Of a DNA stretch of 64,000 nucleotides, positions 20,547-31,656 are shown piece after piece (the stretch's first letter is position 1; every line of letters starts with the position of its first letter). Source of the DNA: Guillardia theta CCMP2712. Lineage: Eukaryota > Cryptophyceae > Pyrenomonadales > Geminigeraceae. The notes below the pieces were generated by a model. It worked only from the letters and a program-made list of their open reading frames with translations, was not told the DNA's origin and did no database searches. The position numbers and the translations under genes are program-made. Where the stretch lies: NCBI RefSeq assembly GCF_000315625.1, contig NW_005434653.1:588578-652577 (forward strand), given 5' to 3'.

Positions 20547-21680
20547 ATGCTGGGGGGACAATCTCTCTCTGCAGCTTCTCCTCCGCAGGATGACATTGCC
20601 TCCTCGGGTAGGTCGGCAGGGGGTTCGGGGAACCGAAGACCTCGGAAGCAGGCAAGATTTCATCGACCCCCCGGAGGCACCCAGCGGACTCCGAGGCTCC
20701 CATCGATCAGCCTACAGTCAGCCCCACACCTCCACCGCCTCCTCCTCAACCGGCCGATCCTTTCCCGTCGGAGGACCCTGGTTCGGATTTCCGCGCAGCC
20801 CTCTTTGACAACCTGCGTACACAAGACATGCCTTGTGGTACATGGAATTGGCACAGAGCTCTCCCTCTCTTTGCTCAAAAGTGTCCACATAAACTTCTAG
20901 AACTGCTGGCTCGCAATCCTTCCATTACCGTACAACCATCAAACACCTCAATCGCCAGACGATTCATAAGTGGAAGAGTGCGCTACAGTTTACGCTAGAC
21001 CTGCTGCACGGTTACCCGGACCTGCATTGCGAGCCTCCGAGGAGCTAAGATTATCCGGAGCTTGTGGCATGTCTCCCACTGAGTCTCCTGCTGAGAGTGA
21101 AACCAGTCCTTGCAACCTCGGACAAAACCGAGATGTGAGCTACCGTATCCATCATTTCCTCCAACTTGAGGGAGATCAGTGGAAGACCCTGCTGAAACTA
21201 GATGAGGGTGTTTCTGTTGACCAAGATGGCCAAGCGGTTTTCAGCAGTGGAGGTCAACAGGATGTCACACAGCAGTCCACGGCAGGATCAACTGGGACAG
21301 GGCGAGTTACGAGACAGCGGGCATCGCAAGGTAAACCGGCCAACAACCTAATCGGCAAAGTTCAGGCCGCTCACACTCTGGGCCGGGCCATGCGCCGGAG
21401 TGAGGGGGTACAGCAGCCAGCGATGGAGAGCGAGCAGTTGGAGAAGAAGAAAATCCTCTCGGCTGTTGAGCAATGCCAAAATAGGGATATGAAGAAAGCT
21501 AGACAGGCGCTTGTAGGTCATGGCCTGTCTCCAGATCCATTTGAGCAGCTACAGTGGCAGCAAACTCGTGAGAAATTTCCGACGAGACTGGACCTCATTC
21601 CATCGACCATCCTGGACAAAGTAGGCTCCTCAAGGCAAATGCCTGAGTGCTCAGGACGATGCCATCGCCCATGACCCGGT
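20547..21680 (+). pseudogene. 5' part of a second non-LTR retroelement, degraded
   Basis: Forward frames interrupted by shifts read as a Pro/Ser-rich start, a segment LPLFAQKCPHKLLELLARNP (about 20865-20920), then from 20970 a 234-codon frame. Its end, VEQCQNRDMKKARQALVGHG followed by SPDPFEQLQWQQTREKFP, resembles the pre-RT region of restriction-like-endonuclease retroelements, where a paired helix and an Ala-x2-Leu-x3-Gly motif precede the RT. The 58.65 kb element has the equivalent FTAGDLHRAVRTLLSSGIYK. The DNA is different, so this is another family or an old relative. No RT core follows, so the copy is dead. Confidence 0.5.
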
Positions 21681-22723
21681 CACCGCCTCCGAAGTTGCTT
21701 GACTCTGACAACACATGATCAGCAAGAGGTGATAGGGAAATTCCTGCGGCGATCCACTGCCTCCTCAGGCCCTGATCAATTTGGTTGGCGACCGTTCCAG
21801 CACCTGCGACAACTTCCGTAGTAAGACTGCCTGATGATCAAGAACGCGATACATTGACCTCATCTTGTCAGCCGAGCCTCTGTGTGTAGCCGCGATGATC
21901 TTTTGTCGGTTCTACCGAAATCTTGCGGGCCTTTGGAGAGCCACTTCTTCCTCAGTCACTCTCGGGTCCGACTGGCCGAGTCAGCCAGCGGAGCACTGCG
22001 GCAATCAGTTTGCATCATGCCGGCCCGGTCTCACTGAGTCACTGAGGACTCAGAAAACGGTTGCGGCCAAGTAAGTTGGCAAATTCTATTATGACGCCAG
22101 TAGGTTATTTCTGAAACATCGTGGCAGCAAGAGACGGGTGACTGTGACTTGAAAAGTTTGTCACCGGGCCGCCCGGCCCGGTTGCCCATAATTGCCACTC
22201 AGTGAGCCTGCCAGTCACAGTGATGATCCGCGGCCGGGCGCGGCCGGCCCGGGGCCGATCGGATGCCCAGCGGGCCCCGGCCCGCACGCCGGCCCAGCAT
22301 ATGCATTTCAAATGTCATCGTGTAGAGTTGAAATATATGAGGTGCATATTTCAAATTATATTTCATTGGATCGTAGTGCTTGATCACGCGGGCAATGGGC
22401 GAGGAGAGGGTCAGAGGAGTGCGGTGGAGTCAGCAGGACAAGAAGCGCGATGTACATAGCAAGATGATACACTGAAAGAGACTTAAGAATACATGACATT
22501 GAGAAAAGTTGTAGCCAGACGATGTTGGGCACAAAGTGTAGTGAATGAAATCTTTGAGGATTCGGGGGGGGGAGAGTTGGTTTGCCGAAGCTCAGGCTCG
22601 AGATGCAAGAAAGAATTCCTCAGGCCCGTTCCTGTGGTGAATGGAGAGTTGGTAGCAGTTTGCTATGAATATGCATGGCTGTCACGTATTGACGGTTGCT
22701 TTCTTACATCGCCCTTATCAGAG
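21681..22723. other. Non-coding DNA with GC-rich repeat; STRAP upstream region
   Basis: 22160-22300 is a GC-rich block (GGCCGGGCGCGGCCGGCCC type) with GTGACTTG and ACTCAGTGAG boxes. The remainder has no recognised gene. A forward frame from 22493 is open into STRAP, but homology to the family's start favours the ATG at 22724. Confidence 0.5.
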
Positions 22724-24424
22724 ATGGAGGGAGCAGAGACTCAGACGCCGCTGGTGTGTCCTGGACACACGCGTGGAGTAGTTCAGGTTTCATTCAGGTG
22801 ATGTCTTGATCTGTGATCATGATGTCTGAGAGATGGTCCAGTCATCCCACCCCCGATGGCGTCTTTCTTATCTCTGCTTGTCTGGACGGCAAGCCAATGT
22901 ATGAACACATCACTCTCCTGCCCGTGTTCAACTTGATGAAACAGGCTTCGACGAGGAGACACGGGGGACTGGGTCGGGACTTTCGAAGGACACAAGGGAG
23001 CAGTGTGGTCAGCTCGCTTGGACAGACCGGCACTGAGAGCTGCGACGGGATCTGCAGGTTCAGCAACATGCCAATACGATGTGGAGACCTGACTTGCTTA
23101 ACAGACTTTTCTGCTCGGCTGTGGGATGTAGGACTTGAGATTGTCCTTCTCTTGACGTGTTCACGAGTCGTTGCAGGCGCTGACGGGCGATCAGCTCCAT
23201 GACTTCAACTGTGGGCATGTCGTCAAGTCTGTGGACTTCTCCCCTGATAGGTAGGGGAGAGGGGAGCGAAGCAACCAGTTGACGGTACTGTCAACAGCCA
23301 CCAGCTCCTCTGCTCAGGAAAATTCAAGAAGTTGAAAGTCTTCGACCTTGAGAAGCTCGCTCCCGTAGCAGAGGTCTGGCGCTTCAGCGCTTGCGAGGTT
23401 GTCATCTGACCCTGTGCAGCTGGAGGGACACACTGTGGGCGTCAAATCTGCTCTGTTCCTTCCCTGTGGCACAAAGGTGAGGTGGATGAGGAGGAGGGCT
23501 GATTTTCACGGCAAGGGCAGGCGATCAGCGGCGGAGAGGACAAGACGCTGCGAGTGTGGGACCTCAAGAGCAACACACAGATCAAAACCGTAGAGGTGCA
23601 GAAGGAGATCACAAGGTTGAGCATGAAGCAGCCTTGCTTGAGTCATCTATCATCATCTACTTCGCTCACTCCGCTGATAGCATGCAACTCTCTTACGACG
23701 GAGAGATTGTGACTGTCACCGCGGGAACGCAGGTTCATTTCTGGGGAACAAAGGTGAGGGATAGAAGGAACACTCACGGCCCTTCCGTGAGACCATGCTA
23801 GGAACTTGATATGATCAAGAGCTTGGACTGTCCTATCGTGAACCCAACACTAGGAGGAAGTGCCAAAGTGAAGGTGGGATCTACTCAGTCAGTAGAGCCT
23901 CGCGTGACGGGGAGCAGGATATTACTTCAGCATCTTTATCGCCAGACAGGAGACGCTTCATTGCTGGAGGTCCTGCTGATCAGGTCTCCTTCACTCCCAC
24001 TCCGTTGAAAATGATGAGACTTGAAGGCTTGGCCGGATCCCTGGGTCCACGTGTTCAACTTCGAGAACGGGGTGAGGAGGCGGTGACCTGATTCGGAGGC
24101 GGCCAGTGAGCGTGAGGGCAGGAGGAGATCGAATGCAACAAGGGTCATCACGGGCATGTGTGGGACGTTGCTTTCGGTGCGTGAGCTCAACGAGGGAGAT
24201 TGAGGAGGGGGGAGGGAAGAGGAGGAAGGAGGAGTTTTGGTGATGCTCTCCACGGCAGCACCGGACGGAGAGACATACGCGAGCGGTGCGGATGATGGAA
24301 CCATCAGGATCTGGACGGTGAGTTGAGAGAGCAGAGTTGAGGTCAAAGGAGGAGAGATGAATTTGTGACCCGAGGACAGACGGAGCCTGGCAAGCATGAC
24401 GATTCAAAGACCTCGAGCGAGTGA
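22724..24424 (+). CDS. STRAP: STRAP/unrip-like WD40 protein
   Basis: STRAP (unrip) is a seven-bladed WD40 protein that binds the SMN complex and mRNA-regulatory factors in animals. Spliced exons here read [17 protein letters not shown] (22742-22797), [35 protein letters not shown] (from 22949), DFSARLWD (about 23106), [17 protein letters not shown] (23200-23250), [19 protein letters not shown] (23420-23476), [19 protein letters not shown] (23525-23580), [20 protein letters not shown] (23696-23755) and finally [18 protein letters not shown] (about 24262-24325). A short acidic tail ends at TGA 24422-24424. Order and spacing match the whole family, including the conserved first repeat, so the ATG at 22724 is preferred. 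About ten introns of 40-60 nt are used. Confidence 0.9.
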
Positions 24425-24698
24425 CGAAGATCGCATTGGAACGAAGATTTCATTGAATAAACTTTCCCGCTATTGTCACTAGGAAACAGAGATTGAACAT
24501 GTTGCCATCGCATCAAATTTTCAATCCCTAATGTTCTATGGGTGGATGCAGGGATGTTGCAAAAGAGCAAGATTTCAGTTAAGATTGCATACCTTGACTG
24601 AAGTGCTCCAGACATGTTGTTGTGCATGAGGCAGGGTGTGAGAATTGCGATCACTTGTAAATTGATGATACAATTTATTACAACGCCCTGCGCTAAGT

Positions 24699-24869
24699 TT
24701 ACTCGTAGAGGGACTTGGTGTAGGTGGCGGTGGCAGCGACGTAGGCGTCACGGGCAGCCTTGTAGGGGCCGGTGGCGAGCTTGAGCTCGTTGGCAGCCTT
24801 CAAGTAGGCATCGCGGGTGGCGCGGTAGGTGGTGGCGTAATCCTCAAGATCGAAGAGAAGGGCGAACAT
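24699..24869 (-). CDS. Small 56-residue protein, probably highly expressed
   Basis: The complete frame runs from ATG 24869 to TAA 24699. Two similar Ala/Tyr-rich helical segments are visible, YRATRDAYLKAANELK and YKAARDAYVAATATY, so it may be a short helical hairpin. Codons are strongly restricted (GCC, ACC, AAG, CTC, TAC), unlike most neighbours, which usually marks abundant proteins. An intron (24871-25046) separates the start from a short leader exon, with a TATAAAA box at 25083-25089 just upstream. I do not recognise the family. It converges on STRAP. Confidence 0.6.
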   Translation of the reverse strand: MFALLFDLEDYATTYRATRDAYLKAANELKLATGPYKAARDAYVAATATYTKSLYE

Positions 24870-25082
24870 CCTACAACAACCAAGTGAGTGAAGCTACCAA
24901 CAACCAAACTTCACAACACACATACAGAGTGCAACACTAGAGATCACTGCAGGAACACTGGGGAAGAGAGCCACAAGAGCATCAACATCTCAAGTTTTCA
25001 TCGCCTGACATAGTGCATGAAAGCTTTCGTGCATTCGTGGCTTCACCTTAGCTGCTTGATTGCCCGTTCGCCTGCTCTCAAG

Positions 25083-25089
25083 TTTTATA
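25083..25089 (-). promoter_or_regulatory. TATA box of the 56-residue gene
   Basis: TATAAAA on the minus strand, about 40 nt upstream of the donor of a short leader exon (donor at 25046) and about 215 nt upstream of the ATG. Spacing fits a core promoter with transcription starting near 25058. Confidence 0.5.
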
Positions 25090-25104
25090 TGCCTAGGTAG
25101 AAGT

Positions 25105-26106
25105 TAAAGATTCTACCGACAAGACCCTAACAGTTCCACAAATACTACAATTTGGAAAGACATTATGCTCATGGTTTGAAATTATCAAAAGTATGTATGT
25201 TTATTGGTGAAAATAATTGCAAATAGAGGAAACATTATTGACCCACCCTCTTCACGACCCTGCGTGGATGGGAGGGGATTATACCCTAGCATCATTGAAG
25301 ACCACCCCATCCAAGCATTGTTCTATATTGGACAAAAACGAATATACCCCTCCATTTAGCATTAAAAATACCGGTGTGAATGGAACGCAAAGACCCTACC
25401 CCAGAAGAAATCAGTTACTACCCCACCATCCGTTCTTCAGGGGTTTCACTACCCCCTCTGTTCTGCCTCTTCGTGGTGTCTTTTCGATGGATGGAACAAG
25501 GGGTGGGTTGGCAGGTCCATGAGGGAAACAAGAGGGTGGGGTAGGTAAAGTAACCCAAATTGAGCAATCCACTATAAAGATAGGGGTGGTTTGTAAGGGA
25601 TGTTGGTGGGTGCATGACCCCAAGTTGTGCTCCTGACCAAACTTGGTGGGAAAGTAGGAGGTGGGGGTAGTAAAGCCAGGGGTAGATTAAAGCTGGCTCT
25701 TGCGAAGGGTCAGCAAGACGAAAAGGTGAGCATGGCGAAATGTGTACCTGAGGGAAGCGGCATGGCAATTGGAGAACGTTTGAAGAGCGATCATGATGAT
25801 GAGAAGGTTTAGAAGAAGAGATATGTAGGAGCAGATCAATGTACACAAAGGTAAACGAGTAGAATAGTTGTATGAAGGGAAAAGAGAATCATGTGAAGAG
25901 TGTTTGGAACTTGGAGCCGACTCTTTCTGGAGGAGAAAGGTTGCATTGCATCGTTCTTTCCGGTCGTCTTCCATATCTCTGTTTCATCTGCATGTAAGGC
26001 AAACACAATGTTGAATATAGTTGTGGTGAGATCAGGATAGCTCTTTCAAGTACATCATCCATGGACAGTACATGACCGATTCTGATGGTTTCTTTCAGAA
26101 GTCGAA
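25105..26106. repeat. Non-coding DNA rich in GGGGTAGG-type tracts
   Basis: Between about 25240 and 25690 there are many ACCCTACCCC, CCACCCC, GGGTGGGGTAGG and GGGGGTAG motifs on both strands. Similar tracts occur near 2.0, 30.1, 39.0-39.6, 43.3, 50.1, 50.8 and 55.4-55.8 kb. No gene is recognised. Confidence 0.6.
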
Positions 26107-26272
26107 ATGTTCACTACCCTCTGGATGTGGCGTCAGGAGTATCAGCACGTGAGTTTTTCCACTTCGTTGTCTGTTCTCTCCTCACTTCTCCCTCCAGCAT
26201 GAGCAGCTCCCACTTGCCTTCAACGGCACCTGGCCTTCCTGGAACTCTGACCTTGACAACCGCCCATGGTAA
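26107..26272 (+). CDS. Possible small two-exon protein
   Basis: ATG at 26107 opens 14 codons; a 49-nt intron (26149-26197) is followed by 25 codons containing PLAFNGTWPSWNSDLDNRPW before a TAA at 26270-26272. The sequence looks protein-like, rich in Trp/Asn/Asp. A pyrimidine-rich acceptor (about 26097) precedes the ATG, and the stop overlaps a good donor (GGTAAGC), so it may be internal exons of a longer gene. Function unknown. Confidence 0.35.
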
Positions 26273-26389
26273 GCGGCTGTTCGTCTGGTCTCCCGTATCG
26301 TAGGGATGAGACTTGTTTGATGGATGAAGTACTAGTTTATTGATTGAAGTCTTATTCTGAAACATGCTCCTCCTCTTCTTAAAGGTCCT

Positions 26390-27193
26390 CTAGTGGGCCT
26401 TGTTCTGCTCCACCATCACCTCCATGCACACCCCCGCTCCTCCTCACCTGAGTGTCGAACTCCTCGAGCATCGCCGTGTTGTGCCGGCGACTGTCGAAGC
26501 CCCACGGGATGTCGCCGGATGACTTGGGAATCTGGTTGAAGTGAGGACAAGGTAGAGAGGAGGGAGGAATTACCGGTAGATCATCCTCGACAACGTCAGC
26601 GAGCCTGATCGGCTTCTCGACTTCGACATGCTCCTCTTCAGATCCTTGCAATCGTCATCTTCTCCCGCACATGTTCCTCTTGTCTCACCGAACTTGTCCT
26701 GGTAAACGCTCATGGTCGAATCTATGGTCTGCCATATGCGCGCTAGTGGGTGCGTTAGCAGTTTGTGTGCAAAACAAACAAGCAAACCGATTTCAGTGCG
26801 AGCCGCGTACAACTGATGCATGTTCCCCTGCTCCAACGAGCTCTGAGCACCTTCGATCTTGCCCTTGAGCCTGCAGAGAACGGTGGGGTGAGGGAAACAG
26901 TGAAGGGGGAGAAAGGGAGCCGTCCTACCCTGCAAAGGCGATCTTCAGCGCCATGGTGAGACGAGCAACATCAGCATCATCCTTGTTCTCGGCCTGACAT
27001 GCAGGAAGAGGAGGAGCTGCTGCTGCTGCAAGAGGAGGAGGCTCATCTCTCCGATTGCGCTCTTCCATCTCCTCCACAAGATGTGTCACGGAAGTCAGAT
27101 CTCCGTCCTCCTCCTCCTCCTCCCGCAGTCTAGCAAGCTCATCTCCCAGGTTCCTGCCACATGCGTCAGCCTGCAGGAGGGGCTTCGCAGCAC
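26390..27193 (-). CDS. Hypothetical protein, 5' end not resolved
   Basis: Spliced minus-strand exons read in one frame: AAKPLLQADACGRNLGDELA (from 27193), VTHLVEEMEERNRRDEPPPL, DVARLTMALKIAFAG (about 26945), GKIEGAQSSLEQGNMHQLYA (about 26860-26800), SEEEHVEVEKPIRLADVVED (about 26640) and IPKSSGDIPWGFDSRRHNTA (about 26530), ending at TAG 26390. Each intron is 40-60 nt with GT-AG ends and phase is kept throughout, so the coding call is good. I do not recognise a domain; it is hydrophilic and partly helical. It lies directly downstream of the ABC gene on the same strand, and could be a separate gene whose first exon I missed. Confidence 0.55.
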
Positions 27194-27438
27194 CTACAGC
27201 AGCTCGCTCGGCGACACGTCCTCAGCCTTCTCCTCCTCCATCCAGGAATGCGAACCGAACGCCCCGAGCATCTTGCATGCCGGTGAGGACTGATGGATCA
27301 TCTCCTCCTCCTCACCTGGGTCTGACGTTGGCTCCAACCCACAGGTAGTACGCAGGTGTCCACACCTAGACCTCCCCCGCTCCTCTCCTCCAACCTGTGC
27401 CGGCAGTGAACCTCTCACTGCGCAGTCCGCGTGCATGC

Positions 27439-27711
27439 TCACGTGCTCGCAGCGACGGGCTGTTGTCTGCTCTTGATGAGGAGCCGCTGAACGAACCTAT
27501 AGAGCTTCGACCCGATCCTCTCGCCCCCCTCCTCCTCCAGCAGCTTCCCTTGGAAGCTCTCCAGACATCCCTGCGACATGTAGAGCACGCGCGTTGCCCA
27601 ACCGGACATGCCATCGAGGATGTGCGTACAGTAGATGACAGTGACGCCTCTGTGAGATGTGAGCCAAGACAAGGATGGGGACGGGGAGGAGGACGGGGAC
27701 GGGGTCGGGGT

Positions 27712-27747
<36 letters not shown>

Positions 27748-29478
27748 TGAGGATGAGGACCAGGACCAGGACGAGGACAAGGACAAGGACAAGGACAAGG
27801 ACAAGGACAAGGACAAGGACGAGGACGAGGAGGATCTGCAGTTGTCGTCACCTCTCGACGCTCTCTGACTTGAGAAAGGCTGCGGCAGAGGTCAGACCGT
27901 CTCCTCCAGTTGGCTCGCACCTAGAAGCGCCGCTCGCCCGAGCACGTCCAAGTCCACTGTGGCCTCGTCCAAGAGCATGACCTCGCAGGGATACGCGAGC
28001 TTCAGCGCCAGCTGCATCCTCCGCAGTTGCCCGTCTGAGATCTGGACAAGAACATGAGCGAGGAGTGAGGGAGCAGCAGAGAGTAAAGGCATGGGGGAGC
28101 GAAGGGCGTCAGGTCTGGAGGGCAGGGGCGAAGGAGTACCTCATTTGGCTTCCACGAGCTCTCGACTTGGAGGATCTTAGCGAGGCGTTGAAGGCGAGAT
28201 GCGACCTGAGCGGCAGCGTCAAGTCTGTCCCCCTCCTCTCTCGGTCTTCACTGGTGACCTCCTCCGTCCTCGACCCGCAGTCTTGCAGGAGACTGCGGCA
28301 GAGCTCCTCGAAGCTCACAGACCCTCCTGCTCCGCATGTCCTCAGTGTTGATCGCCACTCCTGCGAAAGCAGCACGAGCTTCGAGCTCAGCTTCCTGTAG
28401 TCCTCGAACGCTCGGCAGCCAAGGAGGAGGACGCAGTCAGGAGGAGAGACGAGCCGTTGACCCGCCAGGATGCTCAGCAGCGTTGACTTCCCTGCCCCGT
28501 TGGCTCCTGCGAGCAAGACACGCTCCCCTTGCTTGCACGTGAAGGAAACGCGGCTGAGGATGGGAGGGCGGGATCGGTGGTAGCCCCATTCCAACTCGCT
28601 CGCCTGCATGCTGACCGGGGCATCCTCTCGTGCCATCGGAACGTCTGCCACCGCCTCCTCCTCGCTCGCAACTCCTGCCTCCTCTCCCAGCCATCTCGAG
28701 ACGAGCGCAAAGAACCCAGGAGCGTCCGAGTTGGGCTGCAGCTCGGGGACATCTCGGCAGGGAAGCATGCGAAGGAGAGAGCCGTCGGCGAGGTGGGCGA
28801 GGTGGGAGGCCCAGCCCTCGAGCCCGTCGAAGATGTGAGTGCAGTAGACAACGCACGCCCTCTTGTCCAGGCTTTCCAGCAGCAGGAAACCCAACAGGTT
28901 CCTGCGGACGATGAGGTCAAGGTCTGTGGTGGCCTCGTCGAGGAGGATGAGGCGGCTGGGGCGCATCAGCTTCATCGTCAGCTGCACCCGACGCTTCTGC
29001 CCCTCGGAGATGCTGGAGAACCTCCAGTCCTCCTCGACCCCCAGCAGAGCCTTGAGCCTCCCCATCCTCTCCCTCACCTCCTCCTGCTCCTCCTCCCTGC
29101 TGCTCGCCGCGATGTTCTCCAGTACGTCACCCACCCTCATCGACACCTTCATCACCTCCGATGCCAGCCAGTCGGAGGTGACAATACACACCTCCTCCTG
29201 CACGCTCGTCGTTCTGAACGGATCCTTGCCGTACACGAAGATCGACTGCTGCGCTGCCATCCTCCTCCCTGCGATGAGAGAGAGGAGGGTAGATTTGCCT
29301 GCTCCATTCCTTCCCACCAGCACCAGACGCGATGCCGGGGGGATGCGGAAGCTGATGTCTTTCAGGATGTCCTCCTGCTTGTTGTAGGAGAACGACAAGC
29401 GGTTGATAACAACAGGATGGTCTTCCAACTTGAGCCCCATCCCCAACTCAGTACTGGTGATGATTCCCCGCCAACTGC
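27439..29478 (-). CDS. CAF16-like ABC ATPase with two ATPase domains in tandem
   Basis: Domain 1: LVGRNGAGKSTLLSLIAGRR (Walker A, about 29330-29270), signature ISEGQKRRVQLTMKL (about 29010-28965), Walker B LILLDEATTDLD (about 28955-28920) and CTHIFDGLEGWASHLAHLAD (about 28845-28785). Domain 2: LLAGANGAGKSTLLSILAGQ (about 28510-28450), signature ISDGQLRRMQLALKL (about 28042-28000), MLLDEATVDLD (about 27985-27950) and VIYCTHILDGMSGWATRVLY (about 27640-27585). The THIFDG-x2-GW block after Walker B is characteristic of the CAF16/ABCI soluble ABC proteins linked to the CCR4-NOT complex in yeast. There are no membrane helices. Those proteins normally have a single ATPase unit; here two are fused. 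The exon begins at 29478 and reads on upstream, so the true start may lie beyond it, near or inside the gap. A (GGACAA)-type repeat (27661-27835) fills an intron. Confidence 0.82.
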
Positions 29479-29679
29479 GAGAAACAAAGAAATGAGAACA
29501 AGGAGCAGGAGCGGGAAAGAAGGAAGGATGTGTATATGTCAGTGCATTTTCAATAGATTTTCTTGTTCAATGTGCCTAATCCTCCTTTTCTCCCTGCATC
29601 TCATTCTTCGTCAAGACACGCATCTCTCTCCGTCTTGTCCCTCCTCTCTCTTCTCCATCTTCCCATCATACTCCTCCTT

Positions 29680-29850
29680 CCGTCTCCCTCTCCGTTCTCC
29701 CTCTCCCTCTCCGTTCTCCCTCTCCCTCTCCGTTCTCCCTCTCCCTCTCCGTTCTCCCTCTCCCTCTCCGTTCTCCCTCGGGGGTCTCCGTTCTCCCTCT
29801 CCCTCTCGGTGAACGACTCTCCCTCTCTCTCCCCGGCCTCCCTCTCCGTC
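29680..29850. repeat. 18-bp minisatellite next to the gap
   Basis: Repeats of CTCCCTCTCCCTCTCCGTT type, running into the N gap at 29851. The same CCCTCTCC units resume after the gap to about 29983, so the gap probably lies inside the array. Confidence 0.9.
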
Positions 29851-29950
29851 NNNNNNNNNNNNNNNNNNNNNNNNNNNNNNNNNNNNNNNNNNNNNNNNNN
29901 NNNNNNNNNNNNNNNNNNNNNNNNNNNNNNNNNNNNNNNNNNNNNNNNNN
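29851..29950. other. Assembly gap (100 N)
   Basis: A placeholder of 100 N within the minisatellite; the true length is unknown. Confidence 0.98.
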
Positions 29951-30347
29951 CATTTCCCTCTCCCTCTCCCTCTCCTACTACATTCCCTGCCTCCCTGTTC
30001 TTCGAAGCATCGCGTTCGGCCCCCATTCGACTACCCCCACCCCCTCAAATTGATCATGACCCATGTGACAGAAAGAGAAAACTATAGGACAGTACCCCAT
30101 CATTGCGCACCCTACCCCCGTTTGTAACCCACCCTAAATTGCGATGATGCTGCGGCAGTCGGGTGGTGGAGGAGCAGGCAGAGAGACAACTAGGACAGGA
30201 CAGGACAGGACAGGACAGGACAGGACAGGACAGGACAGGACAGGACAGGACAGGACAGGACAGGAGGGGAGGGGAGGGGAGGGGAGGGGAGAGGAGAGGA
30301 GAGGAAAAGATGCAGGCAGGTAGGCAGTAGGATCAAAATCAAAGTTA
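29951..30347. repeat. Non-coding DNA: CCCTACCCC tracts and (AGGAC)n array
   Basis: 29985-30140 holds CCCCACCCC, CACCCTACCCCC and CCCACCCT tracts. An (AGGAC)n array at 30192-30264 passes into (GGGGA)n and (GAGGA)n to 30305. This is downstream of POLQ; no gene is seen. Confidence 0.85.
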
Positions 30348-31582
30348 TTATTCTTCTTGTTTAAACTCGTTGAGAGATCCCCATGAATGCCCTACACGAA
30401 CCTGAAGAGACAAATAAGTCCTCCTCGGTCCTCCATCCTCCTCCTTCCCTCCCTCTCCTGCCTCCCTCCTCTCACCCACTAACTCCCTTCTCTTCCTTGT
30501 TTACCCTCCTCGCTCCCTCCTCGTCTCGTTTACCTTGACTCGTAGAGGAGGGGAGATGTCGCAGGCGCCTCGCATGCAGTCTGAGAGCTGCTGGGCTACT
30601 GTATGTGCCGCTTCCGATCTCACTTCGACGATCACTTCATCGTGAACCTGAACGGTAGACGATCAGTGCAGGAGGTGGGGAGAGGACAGGACAGGACAGG
30701 ACAGGAGGAGAGGAGGGTAAGGCCCATGTAGAGACGAGACAAGATTAACCTGCATGACAATCTTTGCCTCCTCCTCCTTGAGGTTTGCAGATAGAGCTAT
30801 GAGCGCTGCTCGGAGGATGTCGCTTGCAGTTCCCTGCTGTCCGTCAGAGCAGGGGAGCAAGAGAATGCTTCTGCCTGCACGACTGTGTTCACGGCTCTTC
30901 GCTCAGCTGCTCCTCTGTCTGCCATGTTGGGGGAAGTGATGCCGGGTAGAGCTCTGCAATTTAGTCACTCTCCTCCTCCTGCTCCTCTCCTCCTTCACTC
31001 GCTCCCTTCCTCCCTCCTGTCTCCTCCCTCCTCTTCTCTCTGCCTCCTCCTGTCTCTTTCCTCTTTCTCCCCATCATTGTGCGGACGTATCCATCTTTCC
31101 TGCATGCAGCAATAATCTCCTGGTAGACCCGAAGCCATTCGATCAGCATCAAGAGACTGCAAGAGGGGAGAGGAGGAGCATGTGAAAGGAGGAGGAGGGG
31201 GAGCAAGAAATGGATGAGGGGCAGAGAAGTTGGGAGCACGAGGAGGGGAGACCAGCAGGCACTCTTTGTAGTTCGAGTATGTGGGGAAAAGCGACAGAGA
31301 GAAAGAGATAGAGATTGACAGGAAGGAAGGAACATGAACAGGAGCAGGAGCAGGAGAAAGGTTTAGGAATAGCAACAGCAACAGCAAGAGGAGGAGGAGG
31401 AGGAGTACCATGATCCATTCGCTGGTCTTATGATAGGTTGCCTTGAAGGCTTGGAGCATCTGATTGGCTTCGGCGGTGCTGACCCCTAAAGAGATTGACG
31501 AGCATTGATGAGCAAAGAAAAGTGCGATGATGTCATGAGATGAAGGAGCAGTGGAAAGAGCGACGAGGAGGGAGGAGGAGAG

Positions 31583-31656
<74 letters not shown>

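Noticed and set aside
25240-25690. CCCTACCCC/GGGGTAGGG tracts as interstitial telomere repeats
   Set aside because: The words are irregular, occur on both strands and never form a tandem array with a constant unit.
28529-29812. 427-codon forward frame opposite the ABC ATPase
   Set aside because: Antisense shadow of the well-supported minus-strand exon; no domain in this frame.
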